Below are positions 1 through 10,900 of a DNA stretch of 44,337 nt, piece by piece (position 1 is the stretch's first letter; every line of letters starts with the position of its first letter). Where the stretch lies: the NCBI GenBank assembly GCA_024639765.1, contig JAHEHU010000225.1, forward strand, positions 1 through 44,337, given 5' to 3'. Both the position numbers and the translations under genes were made by a program. The DNA is from Eudoraea sp. (lineage in GTDB: Bacteria; Bacteroidota; Bacteroidia; Flavobacteriales; Flavobacteriaceae). The notes under the pieces were generated by a model, which searched no databases, had not been told where the DNA came from, and saw only the letters and a program-made list of their open reading frames with translations.

Positions 1-251
1 TTGAAGGCATAACGCTTTATCTGACTTCCGTCGTATCTTAAAATACATCGATTGGTCTGATCTGAAAACCACATAAAGCCGTAGCTGTCTTGTGTTATCG
101 CATTTATCTTCCCTAGGGAAATATCCTCCACTTTGGCAATCTGCTCAAAATTCAAAGTTGTTGATTGTGCCTGTATTTTTGTGACTGAATAAGACCCAAT
201 AAAAGCGAGGAATATTGCTAATGGAGCCCTTATGTCTTTTAGTGCAGTCAT
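1..251 (-). CDS. Partial secreted two-component-regulator-propeller sensor (N-terminus only)
   Basis: Translating the minus strand from the ATG at 251 gives an open frame of 83 codons that runs off the window edge. The first 29 or so residues look like a signal peptide (charged start, hydrophobic core APLAIFLAFIG, likely cut after QAQ). The stretch INAITQDSYGFMWF followed by a few residues and LRYDG is the typical first blade of Reg_prop beta-propeller sensors of Bacteroidota, so the N-terminal part should act in the periplasm. The ATG lies 3 bases after the TAA stop of the preceding kinase, so the gene is probably the third member of the kinase operon. What the C-terminus carries (hybrid kinase, kinase only, or a LytTR or LuxR-type DNA-binding domain) cannot be seen here. 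Confidence 0.75.
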   Translation of the reverse strand, partial: MTALKDIRAPLAIFLAFIGSYSVTKIQAQSTTLNFEQIAKVEDISLGKINAITQDSYGFMWFSDQTNRCILRYDGSQIKRYAF

Positions 252-254
252 GGC

Positions 255-3200
255 TTAGTTGTTTTTAGTTTCAAAAGGGATGGCGATCAAAAATGTGGTT
301 CCCTGTCCTTCTATAGTGTCTACTTTTAATTCTCCCCCATGCCCTTTGGTTACTATATCATAGCTCATGCTGAGTCCAAGCCCTGTACCCTGCCCGGTGG
401 GTTTGGTGGTAAAGAAGGGTTGGAAGATCTTTTCTTTGATGGCCTCCGGGATACCATTTCCGTTGTCCTTTACACGTATCTCTACTATGTTTCCTGTTTT
501 TTTTGTAAGGACGCTCACTGTTGGCTCATAGCCTTTGGCGCCCTCTTTCTTGCGCTCCTGAACGGCGTAGAAAGCGTTGGTGATCAGGTTCAGGATCACA
601 CGGCCTATGTCCTGTGATACTACCGCTATTTTCCCGATGGAAGTATCAAAATCGGTTTCCATGGTTGCATTGAATGACTTGTCTTTGGCGCGTAAGCCAT
701 GGTAGGCAAGGCGCAGATATTCATCACAAAGCCCATTGATATCGGTGGGTTCTTTCTCACCACTACCACTACGGCTGTGCTGCAACATTCCTTTTACGAT
801 GCCATCTGCCCGTTGCCCATGGTGGTGTATCTTTATTAGGTTCTGTATTATATCTTCGGCCAGGGCCTTAACTTCTTCCGTATCCCCCTTTTGCATTTCT
901 TCCAGCATTTCCTCCAGAAGTTCTTTACTCACCTCTGAGAAATTATTCACGAAGTTCAGGGGGTTTTGTATCTCATGGGCAATACCGGCCGTGAGTTCCC
1001 CGAGGCTGGCCATTTTTTCGGATTGGATGAGTTGTGCCTGGGTGGCTTGTAGGTCACTTAGGGTTTTTTCTAACTGCATTTTGTCTTCGGCCAGTTTGCG
1101 CGCTTGGGTCTCCTTCAATTGCAGATCTAGGAATCTGGTATAGGTTAGATCAAATACCTGTGCAAAGCGCTTGAAAATTTCTTCTTCCGGACAGGGGACC
1201 TGGGTGATAATGACCAGGTAACCGGTCTTAAAAAAGGCGCAGTGCAGTTTTTGCCAGGTAGGTATTTCAATCCCCGAGGCTCTCATGTCATCAAAGATCT
1301 GTTTAGCTACCGGGATATTCATCAGCCAATCATAATGTTCCTGTAAGGCTTCTCCTTCCAGTTGTTCGGTATGGTAATCTGCTCCGTTCTTCCAGGCATT
1401 GTAAATATTGGCATGGGTTACATCCCCCACGTTTGGTAAATAAACGGCTGGTATAAATCCGTTCTCGTCGCTGAGCCACCATTCATCCTCGGCCCGGCCT
1501 TCTTCACACAACACAAAACCACAGGTCCAGAGGTTGTCTACCAATAGATTTAATTCCTTGAAAAGCACTGTAGCCACATCACCCAGCTCATCCGATCTTT
1601 GCATGGCCATAGTACGGGATCGTACTTTTTCCAGGGCCGCTTCAATCTGCGCCTCCCGAGCCCGTTCCTCCGCATTTTGAAGATCGTTAAACCGGGTGTA
1701 CGTAAGATCGAATTCCTTTCCAAAACGCGCAAGAATATCAAGGCTATCCTTTGACAAGGGTTCTTCGCCAACTGTTTGCAAACCTCCAAAATTGCTAAAA
1801 GTAAAAGAGGCTATATACTGCTTAGTGGAACGCATTTGTTCCTGTACCGACTTTGGAACCCTTCTGAACTCAGTTTGGTTAAACAAATAGTCATCATAGG
1901 TTTCTTTTTCTTTGCCTTTTAGTACAAATACCCATTTAGACTGCTTTTCTTTCCAGGCTCTGAACATTTCGTGATGAAAGCGATAGTCTTCAAACAACAT
2001 ATGATAGGATTCGGGCGCTTTACCAATTTCAGGATTGGCCCCCCAAACCATATTTGACATAGAGGGCTCATCAATTATATTGATCATGCACCAGGAAAGA
2101 GCCAGATCAAGTTTGGTTAATTCATTAAATACAGTATCCACCAATTCAGATAGCTCATCCGAACTTTGCATGGCCATGGCCCTCGCCCTTACCCGTTCTA
2201 ATCCCAATTCTATTTGTGATTCCCTTGCCTGGGCTTCAGCTTTCTGAAGGTCGAGAAAACGGGTATAGGTTTGCTGAAACACCCTGCCAAACCGCATAAG
2301 CACCTCATTCTCTTCATCGGTATAGGGGATCCCTTTAAAATTCTCAATATACAGGCCAACATTATCCATCAAAACGGTAGATATGGCAAGTCCGTGACAG
2401 CCAAAATAATAGTTTTGTACTTCCTCAGAAATGTCAGGAACGAATTCAAAAAGTGCCTTGTAAAATTTATTTTTTTCTTTGAAATCGAGCTGGTTGGTAA
2501 AGAAATTCAACCCTTTTTCTTTTGCTTTTTTAAAACTGTTCCAATGTGGGGAATCAAAGTACGGAATGGTTATTTCGGCCGGTACCTTGTGCTGATCTGC
2601 CAGCCAGATATGCATATCCTCCTGTTGTTTATAATCAACAAGGAACCCGGTGTGTTCAACATGGATATTTAGCTCAATGAACTGATCGTACACCACCTGA
2701 ATGACCTCCTTGAGCTCATCACTTTTTTGCATTCCCATGGACCTGCTTCGTACTTTTTCCAGTGCCAGTTCAACCTCCACTTCCCGCGCCTGGGCTTCTG
2801 ATTTTTTCAGATCCAGAAACCGTCGATGGGCTATATCGAATGCACTTGCAAAACGTTCCAGAATATGTAGGTCCTCATGCGGAGGATCTGTAACCACACC
2901 GGGTAAACTATAGCCTATTTCACCATGAGTGGTCCTGGCCATAACGAAGGTGATCCCTCCAATATGCCTGATATCATCAAGGGTTGGTGCATTGGGATCA
3001 ACCTTTTGAAAATCGCCCTGGGTGATCATTTTTTCAATGTAATCAACAGCCTCTTCTACTTCCAGAGGCAGCACCATGATGGGGGCACTACTTTTTTCCC
3101 ACTCGTCCATCCCCTTGTAAGGGCTGTGAAAATCTCGGGGGAGCTCCATGACCATCCCGATGCGACTTCCGTCCCCTGAAGTCATAGCCTTTTCAAACTT

Positions 3201-4970
3201 ATCTGGTAGCCATGTCATATGCCAGAAATACTGTGCTTCGTGTCCCAGACGGGTAAATTCGTTTCGCATGGTCACCACGATATCCAACAATTCTGATGAT
3301 TCCTTCATGGCCATCGCCTGTGCCCTAATCCGTTCCAAAGCCAGTTCAATTTCGGCTTCCCTTGTTTGTGCCTCTGCTTTTTGAAGATCCAGGAAGCGGG
3401 TATAGGTTTGTTCAAAAACCTTAGCGAAGCGTTTAAAAATGTCGTGGGCTTCTGGTACCTGCTCAACCGTAATAAATAAAAGATACCCGTATTTAAAATA
3501 GACAACATGATCTATCTGATACTCCGGAAAAGAGCCGTTGGTTTTTTTTAATTCCTGCAGTACATCACCAATCACAGGTAAGGTGCTCATATATTCATAA
3601 TGGGCAATACACTCTTTCCCTGCTATTTCCTGTACATGTATGGAGGCCCCTTGTTGCCCTAGGTCATAATATTTCTTGAAGATACCTTCTCTTGGAACCG
3701 TATAGGTTGGCAAGACACCTTTTTCGTTGCCAAACCATTCAATAGCGTCTTTCTCCCTGTAAATATTAAAGGCACAGCCCCATGTTTTGATGCCCAGTTC
3801 ACGAACCTGATGATCTAATAAATGGGATGCCTCAGATAATTCATCACTGTGCTGCATCGCCATGGTCCTGGCCCTTATTCGTTCCAAAGCCAGTTCAATT
3901 TCGGTTTCCCTTGCCTGTTTTTCTGCTTTTTGAAGATCCAGGAAGCGGGTATAGGTACGTTCAAATTCTTTTGAAAAACGATGGAGTATCTGTTTTTGTT
4001 CATCAGATAGCGGCGTTCGTATCATAATGCCAAAACATCCATATTTCATGTAAGCATCTACATAATATAATCCGTCGGGAAATAACTCAGGTCTGAATTT
4101 TTTTATGCCATTTAGCAGATCGGGCCATGTATTAAAATAATCTTTTACCTCGTCCGGTGCCACGGGGTTCACATGTACAACCTCATCACTTTCCCAGGCT
4201 GTATAACATTCGGCAATGGATGGTTCTGATTTGTCTAAAGGAAAGGTGACGTGCTTATTTCGAAAAGAATCTTTTTTATTTGATTCCTGCCAAGTGGCCC
4301 AAAAGAGATGTTCGGATTTTTCTTCATCGGGCAACCACAAATAAGAAAACTCACATTCTATACCCAACAATTGAAGTTCTTCGTAAAATACTTCTGAGGT
4401 CTTATGCAATTCACTTGAATGCTGCATACGCATGCTCTGGGTTCTCGCCCTTTCCAAAGCAGCTTCAATTTCCAGATCACGGGTACGTTCCCTGATCTTG
4501 GCTTCCAGTTCTAAATTCTTCTTTCGGAGCCCCTCCATGGGGAAGGCCTCTTCTTCCGCAATATTGGAATCAGGGGTGGAGCCGTGAAAATGGGTAACGA
4601 TCCATGCACCATCAGTACGTTCCAGTAGGGTAGAAAGGCGAGCAACCAATCGGTGGTTGATGTCCTTGAAATACATATCGAATTCCTCAATAATGAGGCA
4701 GGAGGTACCCTCTGCAAATACCCTTTCCGAAATAAGCTTGCGGTTGATTTCAGCATTTTGACTCTGCAATTGATCCGATTGCAATTCCGCCATTTTTGCA
4801 ACATCTTTCCTATTTCTGAAAAACTCATGGGCGGCTGTGCCGTATCCCATGAAATCCTGATGCACAATTTCTTTAAGATCTTCTAATGGTTTAAAGAAAA
4901 AGAAGACATCGATCATCCTTTCGTAGACCGATCTTGCCTCTGATTCCGCTTGTTTGTTGTTTGCTTTCAT
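255..4970 (-). CDS. Soluble sensor histidine kinase with SnoaL-like N-terminus and six tandem GAF-like modules
   Basis: A 1571-residue protein without an evident signal peptide or membrane helix, so probably cytoplasmic. Residues about 10-135 resemble an NTF2/SnoaL-like domain (pattern ERTDGAWIVTHFHGS near the end). Residues 145-180 look like a coiled coil. Six sensory modules of 183-197 residues follow; each ends in a conserved helix of the type RFLDLQKAEAQARE and ALERVRARTMAM. The catalytic core begins near 1316: the H-box GIAHEIQNPLNF has its phospho-acceptor at His1332, the N-box is NLITNAFYAV, the G1 box DNGNGIPE starts at 1502, and GTGLGLS is near 1528. No receiver or DNA-binding domain is present. 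The start ATG overlaps the TGA of the upstream 3519-residue kinase (ATGA), which suggests translational coupling. The modules are clearly repeats, but their ligand is unknown. Only the kinase activity is supported by family knowledge. Confidence 0.9.
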   Translation of the reverse strand: MKANNKQAESEARSVYERMIDVFFFFKPLEDLKEIVHQDFMGYGTAAHEFFRNRKDVAKMAELQSDQLQSQNAEINRKLISERVFAEGTSCLIIEEFDMYFKDINHRLVARLSTLLERTDGAWIVTHFHGSTPDSNIAEEEAFPMEGLRKKNLELEAKIRERTRDLEIEAALERARTQSMRMQHSSELHKTSEVFYEELQLLGIECEFSYLWLPDEEKSEHLFWATWQESNKKDSFRNKHVTFPLDKSEPSIAECYTAWESDEVVHVNPVAPDEVKDYFNTWPDLLNGIKKFRPELFPDGLYYVDAYMKYGCFGIMIRTPLSDEQKQILHRFSKEFERTYTRFLDLQKAEKQARETEIELALERIRARTMAMQHSDELSEASHLLDHQVRELGIKTWGCAFNIYREKDAIEWFGNEKGVLPTYTVPREGIFKKYYDLGQQGASIHVQEIAGKECIAHYEYMSTLPVIGDVLQELKKTNGSFPEYQIDHVVYFKYGYLLFITVEQVPEAHDIFKRFAKVFEQTYTRFLDLQKAEAQTREAEIELALERIRAQAMAMKESSELLDIVVTMRNEFTRLGHEAQYFWHMTWLPDKFEKAMTSGDGSRIGMVMELPRDFHSPYKGMDEWEKSSAPIMVLPLEVEEAVDYIEKMITQGDFQKVDPNAPTLDDIRHIGGITFVMARTTHGEIGYSLPGVVTDPPHEDLHILERFASAFDIAHRRFLDLKKSEAQAREVEVELALEKVRSRSMGMQKSDELKEVIQVVYDQFIELNIHVEHTGFLVDYKQQEDMHIWLADQHKVPAEITIPYFDSPHWNSFKKAKEKGLNFFTNQLDFKEKNKFYKALFEFVPDISEEVQNYYFGCHGLAISTVLMDNVGLYIENFKGIPYTDEENEVLMRFGRVFQQTYTRFLDLQKAEAQARESQIELGLERVRARAMAMQSSDELSELVDTVFNELTKLDLALSWCMINIIDEPSMSNMVWGANPEIGKAPESYHMLFEDYRFHHEMFRAWKEKQSKWVFVLKGKEKETYDDYLFNQTEFRRVPKSVQEQMRSTKQYIASFTFSNFGGLQTVGEEPLSKDSLDILARFGKEFDLTYTRFNDLQNAEERAREAQIEAALEKVRSRTMAMQRSDELGDVATVLFKELNLLVDNLWTCGFVLCEEGRAEDEWWLSDENGFIPAVYLPNVGDVTHANIYNAWKNGADYHTEQLEGEALQEHYDWLMNIPVAKQIFDDMRASGIEIPTWQKLHCAFFKTGYLVIITQVPCPEEEIFKRFAQVFDLTYTRFLDLQLKETQARKLAEDKMQLEKTLSDLQATQAQLIQSEKMASLGELTAGIAHEIQNPLNFVNNFSEVSKELLEEMLEEMQKGDTEEVKALAEDIIQNLIKIHHHGQRADGIVKGMLQHSRSGSGEKEPTDINGLCDEYLRLAYHGLRAKDKSFNATMETDFDTSIGKIAVVSQDIGRVILNLITNAFYAVQERKKEGAKGYEPTVSVLTKKTGNIVEIRVKDNGNGIPEAIKEKIFQPFFTTKPTGQGTGLGLSMSYDIVTKGHGGELKVDTIEGQGTTFLIAIPFETKNN
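1023..4424 (-). repeat. Array of six ~190-residue sensory modules in the 1571-residue kinase
   Basis: Taking the second Met of the recurring M-A-M (or MRM, MGM) triplet as a register mark, modules begin after residues 182, 372, 555, 747, 934 and 1123, and the array ends at the kinase core (Met1320 of KMASLGEL). Periods are 190, 183, 192, 187, 189 and 197 residues. Modules 2 and 6 are most alike. Module 4 resembles class B and module 5 class C of the neighbouring giant kinase. All share the end pattern: a glycine-rich strand, an acidic turn (EE), then a ILxRFA-type helix, xxFxxTYTRFLDLQ and the charged linker. This suggests a GAF-like fold joined by signalling helices. Confidence 0.85.
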
Positions 4971-7900
4971 GAAACAGGAAGTCTTATTGTAAATTCGGTT
5001 CCTTTTCCCTCCTGGCTCTTTACAGTCAATTCCCCTTCATGCCCTTTGGTTACGATATCATAACTCATGCTAAGCCCCAGACCGGTGCCTTGACCGGTGG
5101 GTTTGGTGGTAAAGAAAGGTTGGAAGATCTTTTCTTTGATGGCCTCCGGAATTCCATTGCCGTTGTCCTTGACACTAATTTCTATTCCTTGCTTTGTTTT
5201 CTTTGTACTCACGGTTACTGTAGGTTGGTACTTGTCACCCTCCTTCGCCAAGGCTTCGGAGGATTTCTCTTTCACCGCATAAAAAGCGTTGGTGATCAGG
5301 TTCAGGATCACACGGCCTATGTCCTGTGATACAACCGCTATTTTCCCAACGGACGTATCAAAATTGGTTTCCATGGTGGCATTGAATGACTTGTCTTTGG
5401 CTCGTAAGCCATGATAGGCAAGGCGCAGGTATTCATCACAAAGGGCATTGATGTCCGTAGGTTCTTTCTCGCCACTACCACTGCGGCTGTGCTGCAGCAT
5501 TCCTTTTACGATGCCATCTGCCCGTTGGCCATGATGGTGTATCTTTATTAGGTTTTGGATGATGTCTTCAGCCAGTGCTTTTACCTCTTCCACATCGCCT
5601 TTCTGCATTTCCTCCAGCATTTCTTCAATCAACTCTTTACTAACCTCAGAGAAATTGTTCACGAAGTTCAGGGGGTTTTGTATCTCATGGGCAATGCCTG
5701 CGGTGAGTTCCCCAAGGCTGGCCATTTTTTCTGATTGGACCAATTGGTTTTGAGTGGCTTTTAATTCTTTGAGCGTGGTTTCTACACTTTCTTTTGCATT
5801 TTCCAAGCGAACAAAATCTTCGTACCGTGCATATGCTATGGCAAAGGCATCGGCCAGGGATTGCACCATTTCGATCTGTTCCCGGTCCAGGGATTCCGTA
5901 TTCCCCACATACATCATGCCCTGGGTAAAGGGCACAAAATGCAGATAAAGAGATTCAGGTGGCTGCTCGGCACCTTGGTATTCCTTCTCATTGTTTACCT
6001 GTCCCAGATCTTTCATGGATTGCATAAAGACCAGGAATTCTTTTTTGTCCCAATGGGTTCTGTAAACCTCGTTCCTCTTCCAATGCGCTACGGTTTCTGC
6101 CGTGTCCTTGTCGGCATCAAATGGTATTCTCATGGCTCCCAGTGATTTCCCGTCAGGAGCCGATAAGAAGGCCTGTACAGTATGGCCAGCCTCATCTACA
6201 ATAAAGACCCCGCAGCGGATAAAAGGAATTTCCAAAGCTTTCAGTTCGTTCCATACCAGTGGGGTGATCCGCTCCAGGTCCATAGTGGAACGCATGCTGG
6301 CAATCTCACCCCTTACCCGGTCTAAAGAGGCCTGTTTAATTGCATTTTTGGCCTGCGCCTCAGCCTTTTGCAGGTCGAGAAAACGGATATAGGTTTGTTG
6401 GAAGACCTTGGCAAATCGTTGGAGAAGTGCCAGTATTTCGGTTTCGGGTGGTTCATTGGTGGTGATCCCGATACATCCATGGGAGAAGAAGACCGAGTTG
6501 ATATACCTGTGTTCCTTTAATCGCGCCTCTTCAAAAGGTAACCCGATTTCCTCCTGCATATAACGCACCCATTCCTGTAATTTTTTGCCATGCAGCTCCT
6601 GTACGATATAGGGCTTTTTCCCCCAGGCTTTGAATACTTCGCTCACTACGGGCGACTTCTCTACCTGAAACATAAATCGCTTGCTAACCTCGTGGCCCTT
6701 TTGATCTGTAACCCAGATATCGAAGGATTGTTCTTCCTTGTTGCCAATGGCGATATTGAAACGCTCCGGGGCATAGGTGAGGGTGCTGATCTGTTCGAAC
6801 AAAACGGCAGCCACTTCCCCAAGTTCTTCACTTTTGTGCATGGCCATGGTACGGGAGCGGACCTTTTCCAGAGCCATTTCTATCTTGGATTCCCGTGCTT
6901 GTGCTTCTGCCTTTTGCAGGTCCATAAAACGGATATAAGCCTGTTCAAATACGCGGGCAAAGCGTTTTAGGATGGTCTTGTGCTCCCCAGGCAAAAGTTT
7001 ACCGTTGTGAGAGGCGATCATCAATGCCGAATTCGTTTGCCAGGCGAAAGAGAGGGCGTGGTTTTCAACAGCCAGAAGTTCTTTTTTGTATTCCTCCGGC
7101 AGATTCTTATAGTCTGAGATCTCAAAGGCCTTATTAAAAAAATGATTCTTGTCTTCGAAGGAGAACACCTTTTCGAAAAAGTCATCATCCGTTTCCCATT
7201 TTGAAGCCCAGGTTTCTTTCCAGATGGGGGTGTCAAAATAAGGCAGGTAATAGGGAACAGAAGGGTGTGTAGTATCGAAGCTAGCCGTCCAGTGCATTAC
7301 ATCTTTTGAATCCGGGTAGTAGGTACAGATCACAACGCCACCAGAATCGAGGATAACCCCCAGTTCCTCGAGTTTTTCGCCTACCACGGTCACCACTTCC
7401 TGCAACTCTTCCGGCTTTTGCATGGCCAGGGAACGAGACCGCACTTTTTCCAATGCGGCCTCTATATGGGCTTCCCTTGACTGCTTTTCAGCTTTTTCGA
7501 TATCCAAAAATCGGGTATACGACTGTTCAAAGACCTTGGCAAACCGCCCTAAGATTTCCTCAACTTCCCTTGTGGGCTTCTCCTTGTTTGTTTTGCTGAT
7601 AAAGCCGTATTTATGACGCGCCTCAATAAACTCCAGTCGCGTGTTTTTAAGCTTCTTCTGAGAAAAGGTGAAATAATCCGATTGGGTGAGCTCGTCGCAA
7701 AACTCCAAAAATCGATCTACTTCAGCCCCAGTCCCAAGGGTCATATAAGAGAAAGGAGCCCCAGATTTCCAAGATTTTATGGCCGTCTCTTCAAATGCGT
7801 CACTGGGCATTTTAAAATGTGTGGGTTCCGGGTAAATACCGTCAATGGGTGAAAACCAGGTATCGACATAACCCTCATCCAAATGTAAAATGGTAATCCA

Positions 7901-10900
7901 GGCCTGCTCAAAAGGGATATGGAGTTGCTTTAACTGTTCGAAGAATACCGTGACTACCATCCCTATATCCGCTGTTTGATGCATAGCCATGGAAGCCGCA
8001 CGTACGCGTTCCAGCGCAGCTTCTATCTGAGCCTCTCTGGCCTGAGCCTCTGCTTTTTGCAGGTCCATAAAGCGGATATAGGCCTGTTCAAATATCCTGG
8101 CAAAACGCTTCAGGATCTCTCCCTCTTCTTCTGTAAAGGAGCGGTCCGAATAACGCACGATTTGAATCCCGGAATTCTCAGTGGGGGCAATGAGGGTGGT
8201 AAAAGCCTTAGAAGTTACCATCTTTTTTCTGAGAGCCGACGGAAAGTCCCCGTGACTCAGCAGTTTGGTGATATACGCTTTTTTGATATTCCCGGAATAG
8301 GTTTTGGCAAACAGTTCTGGCCGATCTTTAATCACCTGGTTATAATCCCGCTGAACCTTGGTTTCTTTATTGTAGGGTATGCGCAGGGGTTCTCCCATCG
8401 TAGCTCCACCTACCCAAACATCGTAGTCTTTTTTCGCTTCTATAACCCCGCTCATCCCGATGTAATCCATCTCGAGCTCCAGGGCTTTTAATTGTTCATA
8501 TACGGCATTGGCCACCAGCTGCATTTCGCCCGTGGCATGCATCGCCAGGGACTGGGAACGCACTTTTTCAAGGGCAGCTTCGATCTGGGATTCCCGCGCC
8601 TGTGCCTCAGCTTTCTGGAGGTCCAGGAAGCGTTGATAGAGCCTCCCGAATTCCGTTGCAAACTTTGCAAGGATTTCCTTTTCCTCCTCGGTGGGCTCCC
8701 GGTGATGATTAAAGCCGATATATCCAAACCGGCAATAGCCCTGGACGTTGTAACCGCCATTGGGAAAATCTTCCCACCGGATGCGCTCTTCCTCGGGCAT
8801 GGCAGAAAAGGTCTCGTCAAAAACCTCCATCAAGCTTGGGAAAACCTCGGTTGGGTAATAGGTTACGATGACCGGATCGGAATGCCCGGCCTTGAATTGT
8901 TCCAGGGCTTCCTGCCAGATATCCAGGGCATCCAGGTCGATGACCTGGTGTTTTTGGATCCGTTTACCGCTCGTTCCGGTGGCGCGATAGATAAAGGTGT
9001 TCTCCTCGAGGTTGAAGAGGCTGAGAAAAACATTGATGGGTTTGATACCAAGCACATCAAATTGTCGGAACAATACGGCAAGCACTTCGGGCAATTCGTC
9101 CGAGCTGTTCATTCCCATGGACCTTGCCCTGACGCGTTCCAGGGCTATTTGTATCTCGGATTCCCTGGCCTGTGCCTCGGCCTTTTCAATATCCATAAAG
9201 CGGATATACGCCTGTTCAAAGACCTTTGCAAAGCGTTTTAAGAGCTCATTTTCTTCGTCTGTATAGGGTTTATTGGTATAACGCGCTATCTGTATGGAGG
9301 AATTCTCGGCAAAGGACAGCGACGTGGAAAAGGCAGGGGTGTTCACCATTTTCATTTTCAGATCCCGTGGAAATTTCCCATGGGTGAGCAAATGGTTTAT
9401 ATATTCCTCTTTGATCTTCCCCGTATAGGTCCGCGCAAATAGTTCCGGTCGTTCTTTGATGATCTTGTTGTAATCCCGCTGTACTTTCGTGTCTTGATTA
9501 AAGGGAATACGGAGGGCCTGACCCATGGGGGCACCACCGATCCAGACATCGTAGTCTTCCTTTGCTTCTATTGCGCCGCTCATCCCAACCGCATCCATCT
9601 CCAGCCCCAATTCCCGGAGCTGGTCAAAAACTGCATTGGCCACCAGTTGCATTTCACTAGTTTTATGCATGGCCAGTGACTGGGACCGCACTTTTTCCAA
9701 TGCCGCTTCAATCTGAGATTCCCGGGCCTGTCCCTCGGCCTGTTGTAGATCCAGGAACCGCTGGTAGACCCTGCCAAACTCCGTGGCAAACCGGTGGAGA
9801 ATATCGGCCTCTTCGGGGAGGGCCTCCCGGGTTTGGTTGAGTCCGAGGTAGCCGAATTTACAGTACGCCTGGGTAGTAAACAGCCCCTTGGGGAAATCTT
9901 CGGGCGAAACCTGGTCCCCTTCCGGGAGCTTTGAAAAAATCCCGTCGAAGAGTTGCCAGATACCGGCGAGCCCATCCGGTGGGACTTCAAATCGATTAAC
10001 CGGTGCCGGGTTGGACGCTTTCAGGGATTCCACCACATGGGACCAATGGTCGGACGCATCCAGAGCGATTGTTTCTTCTGCCATGATACGTTCCCCGTTC
10101 CTGCCGGTCATGCGGTAGGTAAACCTGTCGTTCTCCAGGTCCAGCAGGGTGAGGTGCGCCCAAACCGTTTCCACTCCCAGAAGCTTCAATTGCTGGAAGA
10201 CGACTGAAAGTACTTCGGTCAGTTCCGAAGACTCCTTCATGGCCATGGTCCGGGCGCGAAGACGCTCGAGGGTCAGCTGGATCTCGGATTCCCGGGTTTG
10301 GGCCTCGGCTTTCTTGACATCCAGGAAGCGTTGGTACAATTGGCCAAATTCCCTGCCAAATCGCACCATGATGTTTTTTTCTTCTTCAGTGGGCGGGCGC
10401 CGGTGGTTAAAGCCGATGTACCCAAACTGGCAATAACCGTGCACCGCGTACCCACCGTCCGGAAAATCCGCAGCAGTAATGCGCTCCTCTTCGGGCATGG
10501 CAGAAAAGGTCTCATCAAACAGCGAAAACAATTCAGGCAATACGTCTGACGGATAATAAATAACTTCAACAGCATCCTGCTGGTCCTTTTCCCATTTATC
10601 CGCCATGTCCTGCCATAAATCCATGGAGTCGAGATGTATAACCTGCTGGGTTTGCATCCGGCTTCCTAATTTCCCGGTAGAGCGGTAGGTGAAGGTGTTG
10701 TTCTCGATATCGAAAAGACTCAGGAAAACCGTAACCGGTTTTATCCCAAGGATATCAAACTGCTGGAAAAACACATGGAGTACGTCATTGAGTTCTTCCG
10801 AGGAATGCATGGCCATCGACCGCGAGCGCACCCGCTCCAACGCCAGTTGGATTTCGGCCTCACGAGCCTGTTCCTCAGCTTTCTTCAAGTCCAGGAAGCG

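Noticed and set aside
8492-9241. A 249-codon plus-strand open frame inside the giant kinase gene, and many similar ones over 339-15560
   Set aside because: They lie antisense to the repeated modules and recur with the module period, so they follow from the codon use of the charged linker helices. Their translations look like low-complexity shadows with no domain pattern.
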